A stretch of 7,456 bases of DNA from Actinomycetes bacterium (lineage in GTDB: Bacteria; Actinomycetota; Acidimicrobiia; Acidimicrobiales; RAAP-2). Shown here in pieces: positions 1 to 5,472 of the stretch. Numbering within the stretch: position 1 is the stretch's first letter; the number at the start of each line of letters is the position of its first letter. The stretch covers positions 1-7,456 of the forward strand of contig JAJZSX010000113.1 in assembly GCA_021849435.1 (NCBI GenBank), in the 5' to 3' direction. The notes under the pieces are model-generated. The model did no database searches. It saw only the letters and a program-made list of their open reading frames with translations, and was not told the DNA's origin. A program made the translations under genes and the position numbers.

Positions 1-493
1 CTCGTTGTCAATCCCCTTCTTCTTCGAGCCGGTCCACGTCTCAGCCCACGACACCATTCTTCAGGTTCAGGTTCCGGGCACTGGCGCGACCAGCGTGCAC
101 TTCGCTGAAGGTCGCCACACGTGGGTTGATGGCGCGCTGCTCGCCAAGAACCCGATCCACTCCTTCGATCACACCGACGGGGCAGTCCCGCCCTGGCCGA
201 CAATCGGCATCAAACTGTCACGATTCCAGACCGAGTATCCGCCGGCCGGGCCGCGCGAGTCCGCTCTCGCCATTGCGGTGCGCTGTCTCAACACAATGAT
301 GAACGAGTGGGATGCCCTCACGACACACGATTCGGCGGCGCACCGCACGATCTTCGTTGACAGCACTGGCGTCAGTGCGACCGACTTCGACCTCACTCGC
401 GATCAGCATGATGACCTCTTCCTCGCCGGCGTAAGAGCAGCCACGCAGTACGTCATAGACGTGGCCGCGCTCGGCGGGGTTTCGCGTCACTAA
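1..493 (+). CDS. Patatin-like phospholipase, C-terminal part (5' truncated by window)
   Basis: This is the C-terminal part of a patatin-family serine acyl hydrolase (lipid acyl ester hydrolysis with a Ser-Asp dyad). The first complete codon is at base 2, and the frame opens directly into SLSIPFFFEPV, which matches the conserved S-x-SIPFFFEPV block that follows the nucleophile region in bacterial patatins. The gene therefore starts upstream of the window; a TTG at base 5 is internal, not a start. The second member of the dyad is visible as Asp in the DGA motif (WVDGALLAKNPI; Asp codon at 128-130), followed by the usual N-P-I-H/D-x-F-D segment and a PTIGIKLS strand. The GxSxG nucleophile elbow and oxyanion-hole glycines must lie outside the window. 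The last ~60 residues are less conserved. The stop is TAA at 491-493. No terminator hairpin is apparent before the next promoter. Family assignment is confident; the natural substrate cannot be told from sequence. Confidence 0.86.
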   Translation, partial: SLSIPFFFEPVHVSAHDTILQVQVPGTGATSVHFAEGRHTWVDGALLAKNPIHSFDHTDGAVPPWPTIGIKLSRFQTEYPPAGPRESALAIAVRCLNTMMNEWDALTTHDSAAHRTIFVDSTGVSATDFDLTRDQHDDLFLAGVRAATQYVIDVAALGGVSRH

Positions 494-515
494 TCAAATT
501 CAGTGGTCTCGGGCG

Positions 516-545
516 TTGGGCGGACTCTGGCCGCACCGGTAGAAT
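516..545 (+). promoter_or_regulatory. Candidate housekeeping promoter for the CAP-domain gene
   Basis: TTGGGC at 516-521 and TAGAAT at 540-545 are separated by 18 bp. The -10 differs from TATAAT at one position; the -35 keeps only the TTG. Transcription would start near 552 and give a leader of roughly 45 nt before the GTG at 598. The element sits in the 104-bp gap after the patatin stop, so the CAP gene need not depend on read-through. It is sequence likeness only. Confidence 0.4.
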
Positions 546-584
546 GGGTCCTGCGCGGGCGTCGTCAGCGCGTGCAACGAGTCC

Positions 585-590
585 GGAGGG
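585..590 (+). promoter_or_regulatory. Ribosome-binding site that sets the CAP-gene start
   Basis: GGAGGG lies 7 nt before the GTG at 598 and is close to the anti-Shine-Dalgarno complement. An in-frame ATG at 544 has no such site and lies within or just after the candidate -10, so the GTG is the better start. Confidence 0.75.
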
Positions 591-597
591 TGGAAGC

Positions 598-1458
598 GTG
601 GCGATTGTAGCGAAGTGGCGGCGCGCATTCGTTCTCCTCGTCGCCTTCGCCTCGCTAGGTGGTGCCGAGGGCGCCGCCGCGACCACGAATCCCTCAATGA
701 TTCACCCCGCGCGCAATATCGTTGCCCAGCCCAACTTCGAGAGCTCGGGTCCGTGCCATTGGACGAGCTCGCACACGCTGGGATGTGTGAACCCGTGCTT
801 CGTTGGTGTGGCCGGCACCGTCGTTGTCGCCCCGTACGATAATTCGCGCGCCTGCACCAATTATGTTCTCAAAGCAATCAATTCCGCGCGAGCTAGTGAA
901 CATGTGGCCCCGTTGGTGCTGCCCGATAACTGGTATTCGCTGTCGGTGACCGAACAGATATACGTGGTAATCAACCTCGAGCGCACCGCACGCGGACTCC
1001 CGCCCTACCTTGGCTTGACGAGGAAACTCGACTCGTCGGCGCAGGCAGGAGCTGCCAAGAATGTCGACCCCTGGTTCGTCACCGGTATGGCCTATTCGCG
1101 CTTCACGTCAATCCTCGCGGATGCGTCGCCATCCCCTCTCGCGGCGGACTACGTGTGGATGTACAACGACGGCTGGGGAGGTAGTACCGCGACCACTTCC
1201 AACGTCGATTGCACCAGTGCACGGTCACCCTCGTGCTGGGGGCATCGCTCGAACATCCTCGGCGGCTATCTGGGGTCGTACTGCCACACGTGTCAGATGG
1301 GTGTGGCCTTTAGGAACAATCGAGGAACAGGCACCTACGCCGCCATCTTCGTCAAGCCCCGCGGTCGTGTGGCACCGATGTATTTCACCTGGTCACGTGA
1401 TGTTGTACCGCACCTGGACGGGGTGGCCACTACGACCTCCGTGATTTCAAGTAACTGA
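598..1458 (+). CDS. Secreted CAP/SCP-domain protein
   Basis: This 286-residue protein is predicted to be exported and to carry a CAP (cysteine-rich secretory/antigen 5/PR-1, SCP-like) domain. Residues 1-28 form a signal peptide: basic KWRR at 6-9, hydrophobic core at about 10-20, and an alanine-rich region near 23-28 that suits signal peptidase I. The CAP core runs from about 115 to 255. It includes NLERTARGLPPYLGL (about 126-140), an aromatic YVWMYNDGWGG segment (185-195), and CWGHRSNIL (213-221), whose His215 matches the conserved histidine of the CAP cleft. Eight cysteines (53, 63, 67, 86, 205, 213, 229, 232) suggest several disulfides, as expected outside the cytoplasm. The function of bacterial CAP proteins is mostly unknown; lipid binding or wall-associated roles are proposed for the family. 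GTG is chosen as start because of GGAGGG 7 nt upstream. The last 12 bp overlap a convergent reverse-strand frame. Confidence 0.88.
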   Translation: MAIVAKWRRAFVLLVAFASLGGAEGAAATTNPSMIHPARNIVAQPNFESSGPCHWTSSHTLGCVNPCFVGVAGTVVVAPYDNSRACTNYVLKAINSARASEHVAPLVLPDNWYSLSVTEQIYVVINLERTARGLPPYLGLTRKLDSSAQAGAAKNVDPWFVTGMAYSRFTSILADASPSPLAADYVWMYNDGWGGSTATTSNVDCTSARSPSCWGHRSNILGGYLGSYCHTCQMGVAFRNNRGTGTYAAIFVKPRGRVAPMYFTWSRDVVPHLDGVATTTSVISSN

Positions 1459-1857
1459 CTTTCGCCGCTTTCGCAGAAACTTGCCAGCGACGTGCCACGG
1501 GTCCGGGAGTGTCAAATCAGGAGTCATCACGAAGCGTCGAGGTGGAACGAACCTCGACGACCTCGCGAGAGTCGAAGGTGACGTCAGTTCCTGGCCGACG
1601 TGTCGCCACCCACGGGCTTCGTCAACGCTCCTCGCGCGATAATTGTCGTTGGGATCCCACTGCTGCGCCTCGTCGAAGCCTTGCGCGGTCAGGTTTCCCT
1701 CGGCGATTTGTATCGAACCGACTCCGGTGCTCCACGACGACAGATTGACATCAAGGGCGCAGATCGCACCACGCCGCCGCTCGTCGTCCACAGGGGCCGA
1801 CGGAGACGTATCCCACAATCTCATCGCCTTCAAGTGCGAGAAACGTCCGTGGATCAT
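1447..1857 (-). CDS. Unrecognised small protein (hypothetical)
   Basis: A 136-codon reading frame begins at ATG (1857-1855 on the minus strand) and ends at TGA overlapping the last 12 bp of the CAP gene tail to tail. I do not recognise the family. It has no signal peptide or membrane segment. It contains five tryptophans (15, 42, 67, 84, 121), a central stretch that reads like a folded domain (GVGSIQIAEGNLTAQGFDEA, 45-64, then QQWDPNDNY), and a very basic tail (KFLRKRRKS, 127-135). Third codon positions are G/C in about 28 of the first 39 codons, similar to genuine genes nearby, and no forward-strand frame here looks better. The start is uncertain: only a weak AGG lies 5 nt upstream. The frame remains open further upstream through the tRNA gene, so an upstream start at 2013 is not credible. 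It may instead be a non-coding open frame. Confidence 0.42.
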   Translation of the reverse strand: MIHGRFSHLKAMRLWDTSPSAPVDDERRRGAICALDVNLSSWSTGVGSIQIAEGNLTAQGFDEAQQWDPNDNYRARSVDEARGWRHVGQELTSPSTLARSSRFVPPRRFVMTPDLTLPDPWHVAGKFLRKRRKSVT

Positions 1858-1893
1858 CGCGACCTGTTCGATCAAAGGTGTAGGGACTTGCGC

Positions 1894-1925
1894 GCTCCCC
1901 CTCGTCGAGCCCGTCGAGGGGGAGC
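1894..1925 (-). terminator. GC-rich hairpin downstream of tRNA-Arg, possible terminator
   Basis: Arms 1894-1904 and 1915-1925 are perfect 11-bp inverted repeats (GCTCCCCCTCG / CGAGGGGGAGC) around a 10-nt loop. On the minus strand the hairpin lies 57 nt beyond the 3' end of the tRNA gene and 36 nt before the ATG of the small reading frame, a natural place to end the tRNA transcript. There is no U-tract, as is common for actinobacterial hairpin terminators, so it could also be an RNA-processing or regulatory structure. Confidence 0.45.
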
Positions 1926-1982
1926 CCTGACCCCCCTCGAAACGAAATACGGACACGCGCTCGAAGCCAACGATGATCTTCG

Positions 1983-2054
1983 TGCCCCCGGCAGGATTCG
2001 AACCTGCGCTCACGGTTTAGGAAACCGATGCTCTATCCCCTGAGCTACGAGGGC
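1983..2054 (-). tRNA. tRNA-Arg (anticodon CCU)
   Basis: The minus strand folds into a complete 72-nt cloverleaf. The acceptor stem GCCCTCG pairs with CGGGGGC (one T-G wobble) with discriminator A at 1983. The D arm is GCTC-AGGGGATA-GAGC. The anticodon loop TTCCTAA sits on the stem CGGT/ACCG and gives anticodon CCU, which reads AGG arginine codons. The T arm is GCAGG-TTCGAAT-CCTGC. The outermost anticodon-stem pair (27-43) is a T-T mismatch, and the variable loop is only four nucleotides (GAGC). The CCA tail is not encoded (the next genomic bases are CGA), so it must be added enzymatically. AGG is a rare codon in high-GC genomes, although several occur in the small reverse-strand frame just downstream. 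No promoter could be picked out upstream. Confidence 0.97.
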
Positions 2055-2303
2055 CTGTCAGTGGCGACATCTTCGTCAGAATCCCACCGGATCGATGGTA
2101 CTTGGAGCCGATGTCTCAAGTCCTTTTCGCGCCAATCGCGCCGGAAACGGCTACTGCCCGCGAACTCCCATTCAACGTCCGCGCTGATCGTCTCGGGCCC
2201 CGCGTTGAGCCTGACGCGCTAGAAGCCGTTCTTTTCAGCGCCGGATCGTAGCTCACGGTGTAGCTGTGGTGCGAAAGGTTTTCCAATAATGGGGCGAATC
2301 GGG

Positions 2304-2313
2304 GAGAATTCTC
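2304..2313. repeat. Perfect 10-bp palindrome GAGAATTCTC
   Basis: GAGAATTCTC is its own reverse complement and lies at the left edge of the A+T-rich leader of the solute-binding gene, touching the next inverted repeat. The position, upstream of a regulated-type transport gene, would suit a dimeric repressor or activator site. No known regulator motif is recognised. Confidence 0.4.
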
Positions 2314-2343
2314 AGAATATTACAATAATATTCTTTTTGTTTT
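2314..2343 (+). promoter_or_regulatory. A+T-rich inverted repeat with T-run (operator or attenuator-like hairpin)
   Basis: AGAATATT (2314-2321) and AATATTCT (2327-2334) form a perfect 8-bp inverted repeat with loop ACAAT, followed directly by TTTT, G, TTTT. On the forward strand this has the form of an intrinsic terminator, but the stem is almost all A-U and would be weak. No forward gene ends just before it, so it would either act as an attenuator in a long leader of the solute-binding gene or be a DNA-level protein-binding site. Confidence 0.35.
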
Positions 2344-2384
2344 CTATTTCTTATCGTGCTGTACGAATACGTTAATCAAGCCTC

Positions 2385-2390
2385 TACTAT
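2385..2390 (+). promoter_or_regulatory. Candidate -10 element (TACTAT) for the solute-binding gene
   Basis: TACTAT fits the actinobacterial TAnnnT pattern and would place a transcription start near 2397, about 65 nt before the ATG. No recognisable -35 lies 16-18 bp upstream, so an activator might be needed or the true promoter may be elsewhere. TACAAT at 2321-2326 and AATAAT at 2285-2290 are alternatives, also without a good -35. Confidence 0.25.
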
Positions 2391-2447
2391 GGAACCGAAT
2401 CCACACATTTATGTTTCCTTTTTCGATATTTCGGAATTGGTGGAGAC

Positions 2448-2452
2448 GGGAG
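2448..2452 (+). promoter_or_regulatory. Ribosome-binding site that sets the solute-binding protein start
   Basis: GGGAG lies 9 nt before the ATG at 2462. The in-frame ATG at 2411 has no purine-rich site at the right distance and would add 17 residues ahead of the membrane anchor. This favours 2462. Confidence 0.6.
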
Positions 2453-2461
2453 AATTTTGAC

Positions 2462-4285
2462 ATGAAATCGGCACGAAAAATCTGGATACTCGTCACGGTG
2501 GTGATCGTCGTCATTGCGGCCGGAATCACCATAGGGGTCCTGAGCTCGAAGTCCCCAAAGTCCACCGCCTCCGGCGGCACGGTGACCTTCGCCGAGGCGC
2601 CCGGGGCCAATCCCAACTACATCTTCCCGTACATGGGCGGCCAGTACTTCTCAGTCGACAACATCAACCAGTTCCAACAGCTGATGTTCCGACCCTTGTA
2701 CTGGTTTGGCCTCGGAGGATCAGTCGCCGTTCAGCCGGCGCTGTCGCTCGCAAACATGCCAGTGTTCTCGAACAGCAATAAGACGGTGACCATTACGATG
2801 AAGGGCTGGAAGTTTGCCGACGGCCAAACCGTCGACGCCCAGTCAGTGATGTTCTTCCTCAACCTGTACAAGGCCGACCCAACGTCTTACGCGGGATATA
2901 ACCCCGGCTTCGGTATCCCCGACCAGGTCCAGAGTGCCACGGGACACGGAAACACCGTGACGCTGAAGTTCAAGACGTCCGTTAACCCGAACTGGCTACT
3001 CTACAACTACCTTTCAGAGATCACCCCTTTCCCCAACACCTGGGACGTCACGTCGGCCTCAACGCCATCGACCTGTGCGACCGGTGCCTACGGAGCGCCC
3101 TCGACCGACACCGCTTGTAAGGCGGTTGAGAAGTACCTGGACGCCCAGTCCTCCAAAGTCAGCACCTACACCGACGCGATGTGGCAGAGCGGCGCCGACG
3201 GCCCGTGGAAGCTCACCTTCATGGACAACCTCGGCAACGTTACCTTTGTACCCAACACGAAGTACTCCGGCCCCCAGAAAGCTCAGGTAAAGACCGTCAA
3301 GGAGGTCCCCTTCACTTCGAACCAAGCTGAGCAGTCGAGCCTGCAGGCGGGCACCATCGACGTCGGCTTCGTGGACCCGACAATTCTGACGTCGCCAGCC
3401 CCGGGACCTGGACAGGCCGGACCCAACTGGCCAGCGATCGCCAGCACCTACAACATCTACGCGGGTACCCCATGGAGCTTCAACTACGCGCCGTTCAACT
3501 TCAGCTCGGCCAATCCCACGTCCGCGGCTATCCACCAGCTCTACATCCGTCAGGCCCTGCAGATGTCCGTGGACCAGACAGGAATCATCAAGGTGGTCGA
3601 CAAGGGCTACGGCGTGCCAACCTACAGTCCTCTGCCGCCCAACACCCCGGCGTCGATCAGCGATCCCGTCGCAAACCCGTATCCCTTCAACAAAGCCAAG
3701 GCAGAGTCGCTTCTAACCTCGCACGGCTGGAAGATCGAGAACGGGGTGCAGACCTGCGTCAATCCGGGTACGAGCGCCAACCAGTGCGGGCCAGGCATCA
3801 CAAAGGGCTACACCTTGAACTTCAAGATCGTCTGGGCCAGCGGATCACCGTCGCTCGATGACACGTTCAATGCCGAGATCGCCGACTGGGCGAGCATCGG
3901 CATCAAGTTCGCCCACACAACCGGCACGTTCAACACGGTCATCGCGGACTGCACGAGCGCCAAGCAACACTACGAGTTGTGCTCATGGGGTGCGGGGTGG
4001 ATCTACGCCCCGGACTACTACCCTTCGGGTGAGACGCTCTTTACAACCAAAGGCGGCTTCAACCCCGGGGGCTACAGCGACCCAACGATGAACAAGATCA
4101 TCAACACGACGACCTTCGGCACGGCCAAGTTGACCGCGTACGCCAAGTACGCGGCCGAGCAGCTCCCAGTGCTCTACCAGCCGAACCCGGTCACGCCGAT
4201 TGAGATCAAGAAGACGTTGAAGAGCTCCATCGGATTCACCCCGAACCCGCTGGCAAACTTCATGCCCGAGTACTACTACTTCTAA
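2462..4285 (+). CDS. ABC transporter substrate-binding protein, family 5 (peptide type), membrane-anchored
   Basis: This 607-residue protein belongs to the SBP_bac_5 family (DppA/OppA/NikA-like), which captures peptides, nickel or other small solutes outside the cell for an ABC importer. Residues 7-27 form one hydrophobic segment after MKSARK. No lipobox cysteine follows it (LSSKSPKST instead), so the protein is probably held by an uncleaved N-terminal helix or released by signal peptidase I, not lipidated. The mature part begins near GGTVTFAEAPG (38-48). Family landmarks are QFQQLMFRPLYWFG (70-83), ITMKGWKFADGQTVDAQSV (111-129), IRQALQMSVDQTGI (362-375), NPYPFNKAKAESLLTSHGWK (405-424) and GWIYAPDYYPSGETLF (512-527). 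Six cysteines occur as three near pairs (205/219, 432/442, 497/507), suggesting disulfides. No permease or ATPase gene is adjacent; a hairpin follows 30 bp after the stop, so it appears monocistronic and must use a transporter encoded elsewhere. An in-frame ATG at 2411 is the alternative start. The ligand is unknown. Confidence 0.94.
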   Translation: MKSARKIWILVTVVIVVIAAGITIGVLSSKSPKSTASGGTVTFAEAPGANPNYIFPYMGGQYFSVDNINQFQQLMFRPLYWFGLGGSVAVQPALSLANMPVFSNSNKTVTITMKGWKFADGQTVDAQSVMFFLNLYKADPTSYAGYNPGFGIPDQVQSATGHGNTVTLKFKTSVNPNWLLYNYLSEITPFPNTWDVTSASTPSTCATGAYGAPSTDTACKAVEKYLDAQSSKVSTYTDAMWQSGADGPWKLTFMDNLGNVTFVPNTKYSGPQKAQVKTVKEVPFTSNQAEQSSLQAGTIDVGFVDPTILTSPAPGPGQAGPNWPAIASTYNIYAGTPWSFNYAPFNFSSANPTSAAIHQLYIRQALQMSVDQTGIIKVVDKGYGVPTYSPLPPNTPASISDPVANPYPFNKAKAESLLTSHGWKIENGVQTCVNPGTSANQCGPGITKGYTLNFKIVWASGSPSLDDTFNAEIADWASIGIKFAHTTGTFNTVIADCTSAKQHYELCSWGAGWIYAPDYYPSGETLFTTKGGFNPGGYSDPTMNKIINTTTFGTAKLTAYAKYAAEQLPVLYQPNPVTPIEIKKTLKSSIGFTPNPLANFMPEYYYF

Positions 4286-4315
4286 ACCGTCGACGAGCGA
4301 CTCGATCGTCCGGCG

Positions 4316-4367
4316 CGACACCGCGCCCGCGGAACCCTCTTCGGTGGGACCCGCGGGCGCGGTGTCG
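4316..4367 (+). terminator. Strong GC-rich hairpin terminator after the solute-binding gene
   Basis: Arms 4316-4332 and 4351-4367 form a perfect 17-bp stem rich in CCGCGG/CGCGCCC. The 18-nt apical region itself holds CCC/GGG (4335-4337 with 4346-4348) and a C-UUCG-G tetraloop (4339-4344), so the tip should also fold. It starts 30 nt after the stop codon. No U-tract follows; this resembles the U-less terminators described in actinobacteria. The stem is symmetrical and could also act on reverse transcripts, but no convergent gene is present here. Confidence 0.75.
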
Positions 4368-4502
4368 TCGTCACGTCCGACGCAACACGTCGCCGTCGCC
4401 GGGCGAGCGACCGATCGGGCCCTGACCGTTTAGTCGGCACGATGAAATGAGTTGACGACGATGGATAAGCGACGCGACATGGCCCACGGTGCGGACACCT
4501 CT

Positions 4503-4509
4503 GAAAGGA
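4503..4509 (+). promoter_or_regulatory. Ribosome-binding site for the YihY/BrkB gene
   Basis: GAAAGGA ends 7 nt before the GTG at 4517 and supports that non-ATG start. The first in-frame ATG, Met32, lies after conserved residues. Confidence 0.65.
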
Positions 4510-4516
4510 TGGGACT

Positions 4517-5428
4517 GTGACGAAATGGCTCGCACGCGGTCTCGACGCCGTAGACCGCTTTCAGCGCCGCCACCGCTGGATTGCGTTGCCGTTCTCGCTC
4601 GTGCGCAAGATGAGCGACGACCAGGGTGGCAATCTCGCCGCACTGATCGCGTACTACGGCTTCCTCTCACTGTTTCCACTCCTGCTGAGTTTCGCATCAA
4701 TTCTCGGTTTCGTGCTCGCCGGGAACTCGGGTCTTCGCGTCCACGTCCTCGAGAACGTCGCACGTTCCTTTCCAGGCTTCGCCGGCACCATCGACGCGAC
4801 GATCACGGGCAGCGGGATCGCTTTAGGCGTTGGTCTCGTGGTCGCCCTGTGGGCCGGCCTGGGCGTCACGCGCGCAGTAGAAGGCGCCATGAACACGGTC
4901 TGGTACATTCCCCTCGCCCAGAGGCCAAACCTGTGGTGGTCGCGACTGCGCGGACTGGCCATGCTCGTCGCCCTGGGCGTCGCATTCATACTCTCGAGCT
5001 CCCTGGCTGGCCTGCAGGGGACCCACGTCATCGCCCCGGTCGCCGCGAATCTCGTCAGCGTCGTCGGGCCGCTGATACTTAATTTCGTGCTCTATCTCGG
5101 CGCCTTCGTCATCCTGACCAACCGCCGCATGTCGTGGCGGACCGTGTTGCCAGGCGCGTTGGTCGGAGCCATTGGCTGGACGCTCCTACAGAACATCGGC
5201 GCCTACTACACCCGCCACGAGATCGCCCACGCGTCGCACCTCTATGGTCCCCTCTCTCTGGTCGTGGGACTGCTCGCCTGGATCTACCTCGGCGCCCAGC
5301 TCACTCTCTACGCGGCGCAGCTCAATGTGGTCCTCGCCGAACACCTGTGGCCACGCAGCCTTCGCGGAACGTCCACCGACGCGGACCACCGATCGCTCCT
5401 CCTTCGCTCACGGGTACTTCAGCGCTGA
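4517..5428 (+). CDS. YihY/BrkB-family integral membrane protein
   Basis: This 303-residue inner-membrane protein belongs to the YihY/virulence factor BrkB family (once misnamed ribonuclease BN). A basic cytoplasmic N-terminus (residues 1-33) is followed by about six membrane helices: 41-69, 100-117, 145-166, 178-200, 209-226 and 243-271. Family hallmarks are LAALIAYYGFLSLFPLLL (40-57), the GVTRAVEGAMNTVWYIP block between helices 2 and 3 (116-132), SWRTVLPGALVGAIGW (206-221), and YGPLSLVVGLLAWIYLGAQL (243-262) leading to the EHLWPRSL end. The charged C-terminal tail (about 280-303) is family-variable. The molecular role is unsettled; lipid or other solute export has been proposed for relatives such as YhjD. 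The GTG start has a GAAAGGA site 7 nt upstream. The gene is separated by a terminator-like hairpin from the gene before it and faces the GNAT gene with 44 bp between stops, so it appears to be transcribed alone. Confidence 0.94.
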   Translation: MTKWLARGLDAVDRFQRRHRWIALPFSLVRKMSDDQGGNLAALIAYYGFLSLFPLLLSFASILGFVLAGNSGLRVHVLENVARSFPGFAGTIDATITGSGIALGVGLVVALWAGLGVTRAVEGAMNTVWYIPLAQRPNLWWSRLRGLAMLVALGVAFILSSSLAGLQGTHVIAPVAANLVSVVGPLILNFVLYLGAFVILTNRRMSWRTVLPGALVGAIGWTLLQNIGAYYTRHEIAHASHLYGPLSLVVGLLAWIYLGAQLTLYAAQLNVVLAEHLWPRSLRGTSTDADHRSLLLRSRVLQR

Positions 5429-5472
5429 GGCTCGCCCACCGATGAGCACGCGGTTTGTCGCTGCGAGTCTCC

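Larger units (their letters stand above)
2055..2461. other. Gene-free region between tRNA-Arg and the solute-binding gene
   Basis: These 407 bp hold no convincing intact gene. The left part (2055-2285) has average composition. On the minus strand it contains two adjoining protein-like stretches in different frames, treated as a possible decayed gene in the findings. The right part (about 2286-2440) is abruptly A+T-rich, in contrast to the rest of the window, and holds a 10-bp palindrome at 2304-2313, an 8-bp inverted repeat at 2314-2334 followed by a T-rich run, and the promoter-like and ribosome-binding signals of the downstream gene. Confidence 0.7.

Noticed and set aside
544..597. ATG at 544 as the start of the CAP protein
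   Set aside because: It overlaps the likely -10 element, and its added residues precede the basic n-region of the signal peptide. The GTG at 598 has a strong ribosome-binding site.
1858..2013. Upstream extension of the small reverse-strand frame to a start at 2013
   Set aside because: It would begin inside the tRNA-Arg gene and read through the 11-bp hairpin; the ATG at 1857 is the first reasonable start.
1600..2043. Forward-strand open frame of 147 codons opposite the small gene and tRNA
   Set aside because: Its C-terminal end is the antisense of the tRNA, it has no ribosome-binding site, and its composition is arginine-rich as for a shadow frame.
2391..2396. GGAACC as an ECF-sigma -35 element
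   Set aside because: No matching -10 such as CGTC or CGTT lies 16-17 bp downstream.
2411..2461. ATG at 2411 as the start of the solute-binding protein
   Set aside because: There is no ribosome-binding site at the right distance; GGGAG sits before 2462. It is not fully excluded.
1983..2461. tRNA-associated integrated element
   Set aside because: The tRNA 3' end is not repeated elsewhere in the window, and no integrase, transposase or phage-like gene is visible.
3059..3535. Reverse-strand frame of 158 codons inside the solute-binding gene
   Set aside because: It is antisense to conserved family-5 sequence, rich in Arg/Gly/Val as expected of a shadow in high-GC DNA, and has no independent signals.
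4452..4480. TTGACG as -35 of a BrkB-gene promoter
   Set aside because: The hexamer at 17-bp spacing is CGACAT, which lacks the TA of a -10; other spacings are no better. The promoter of this gene remains unassigned.
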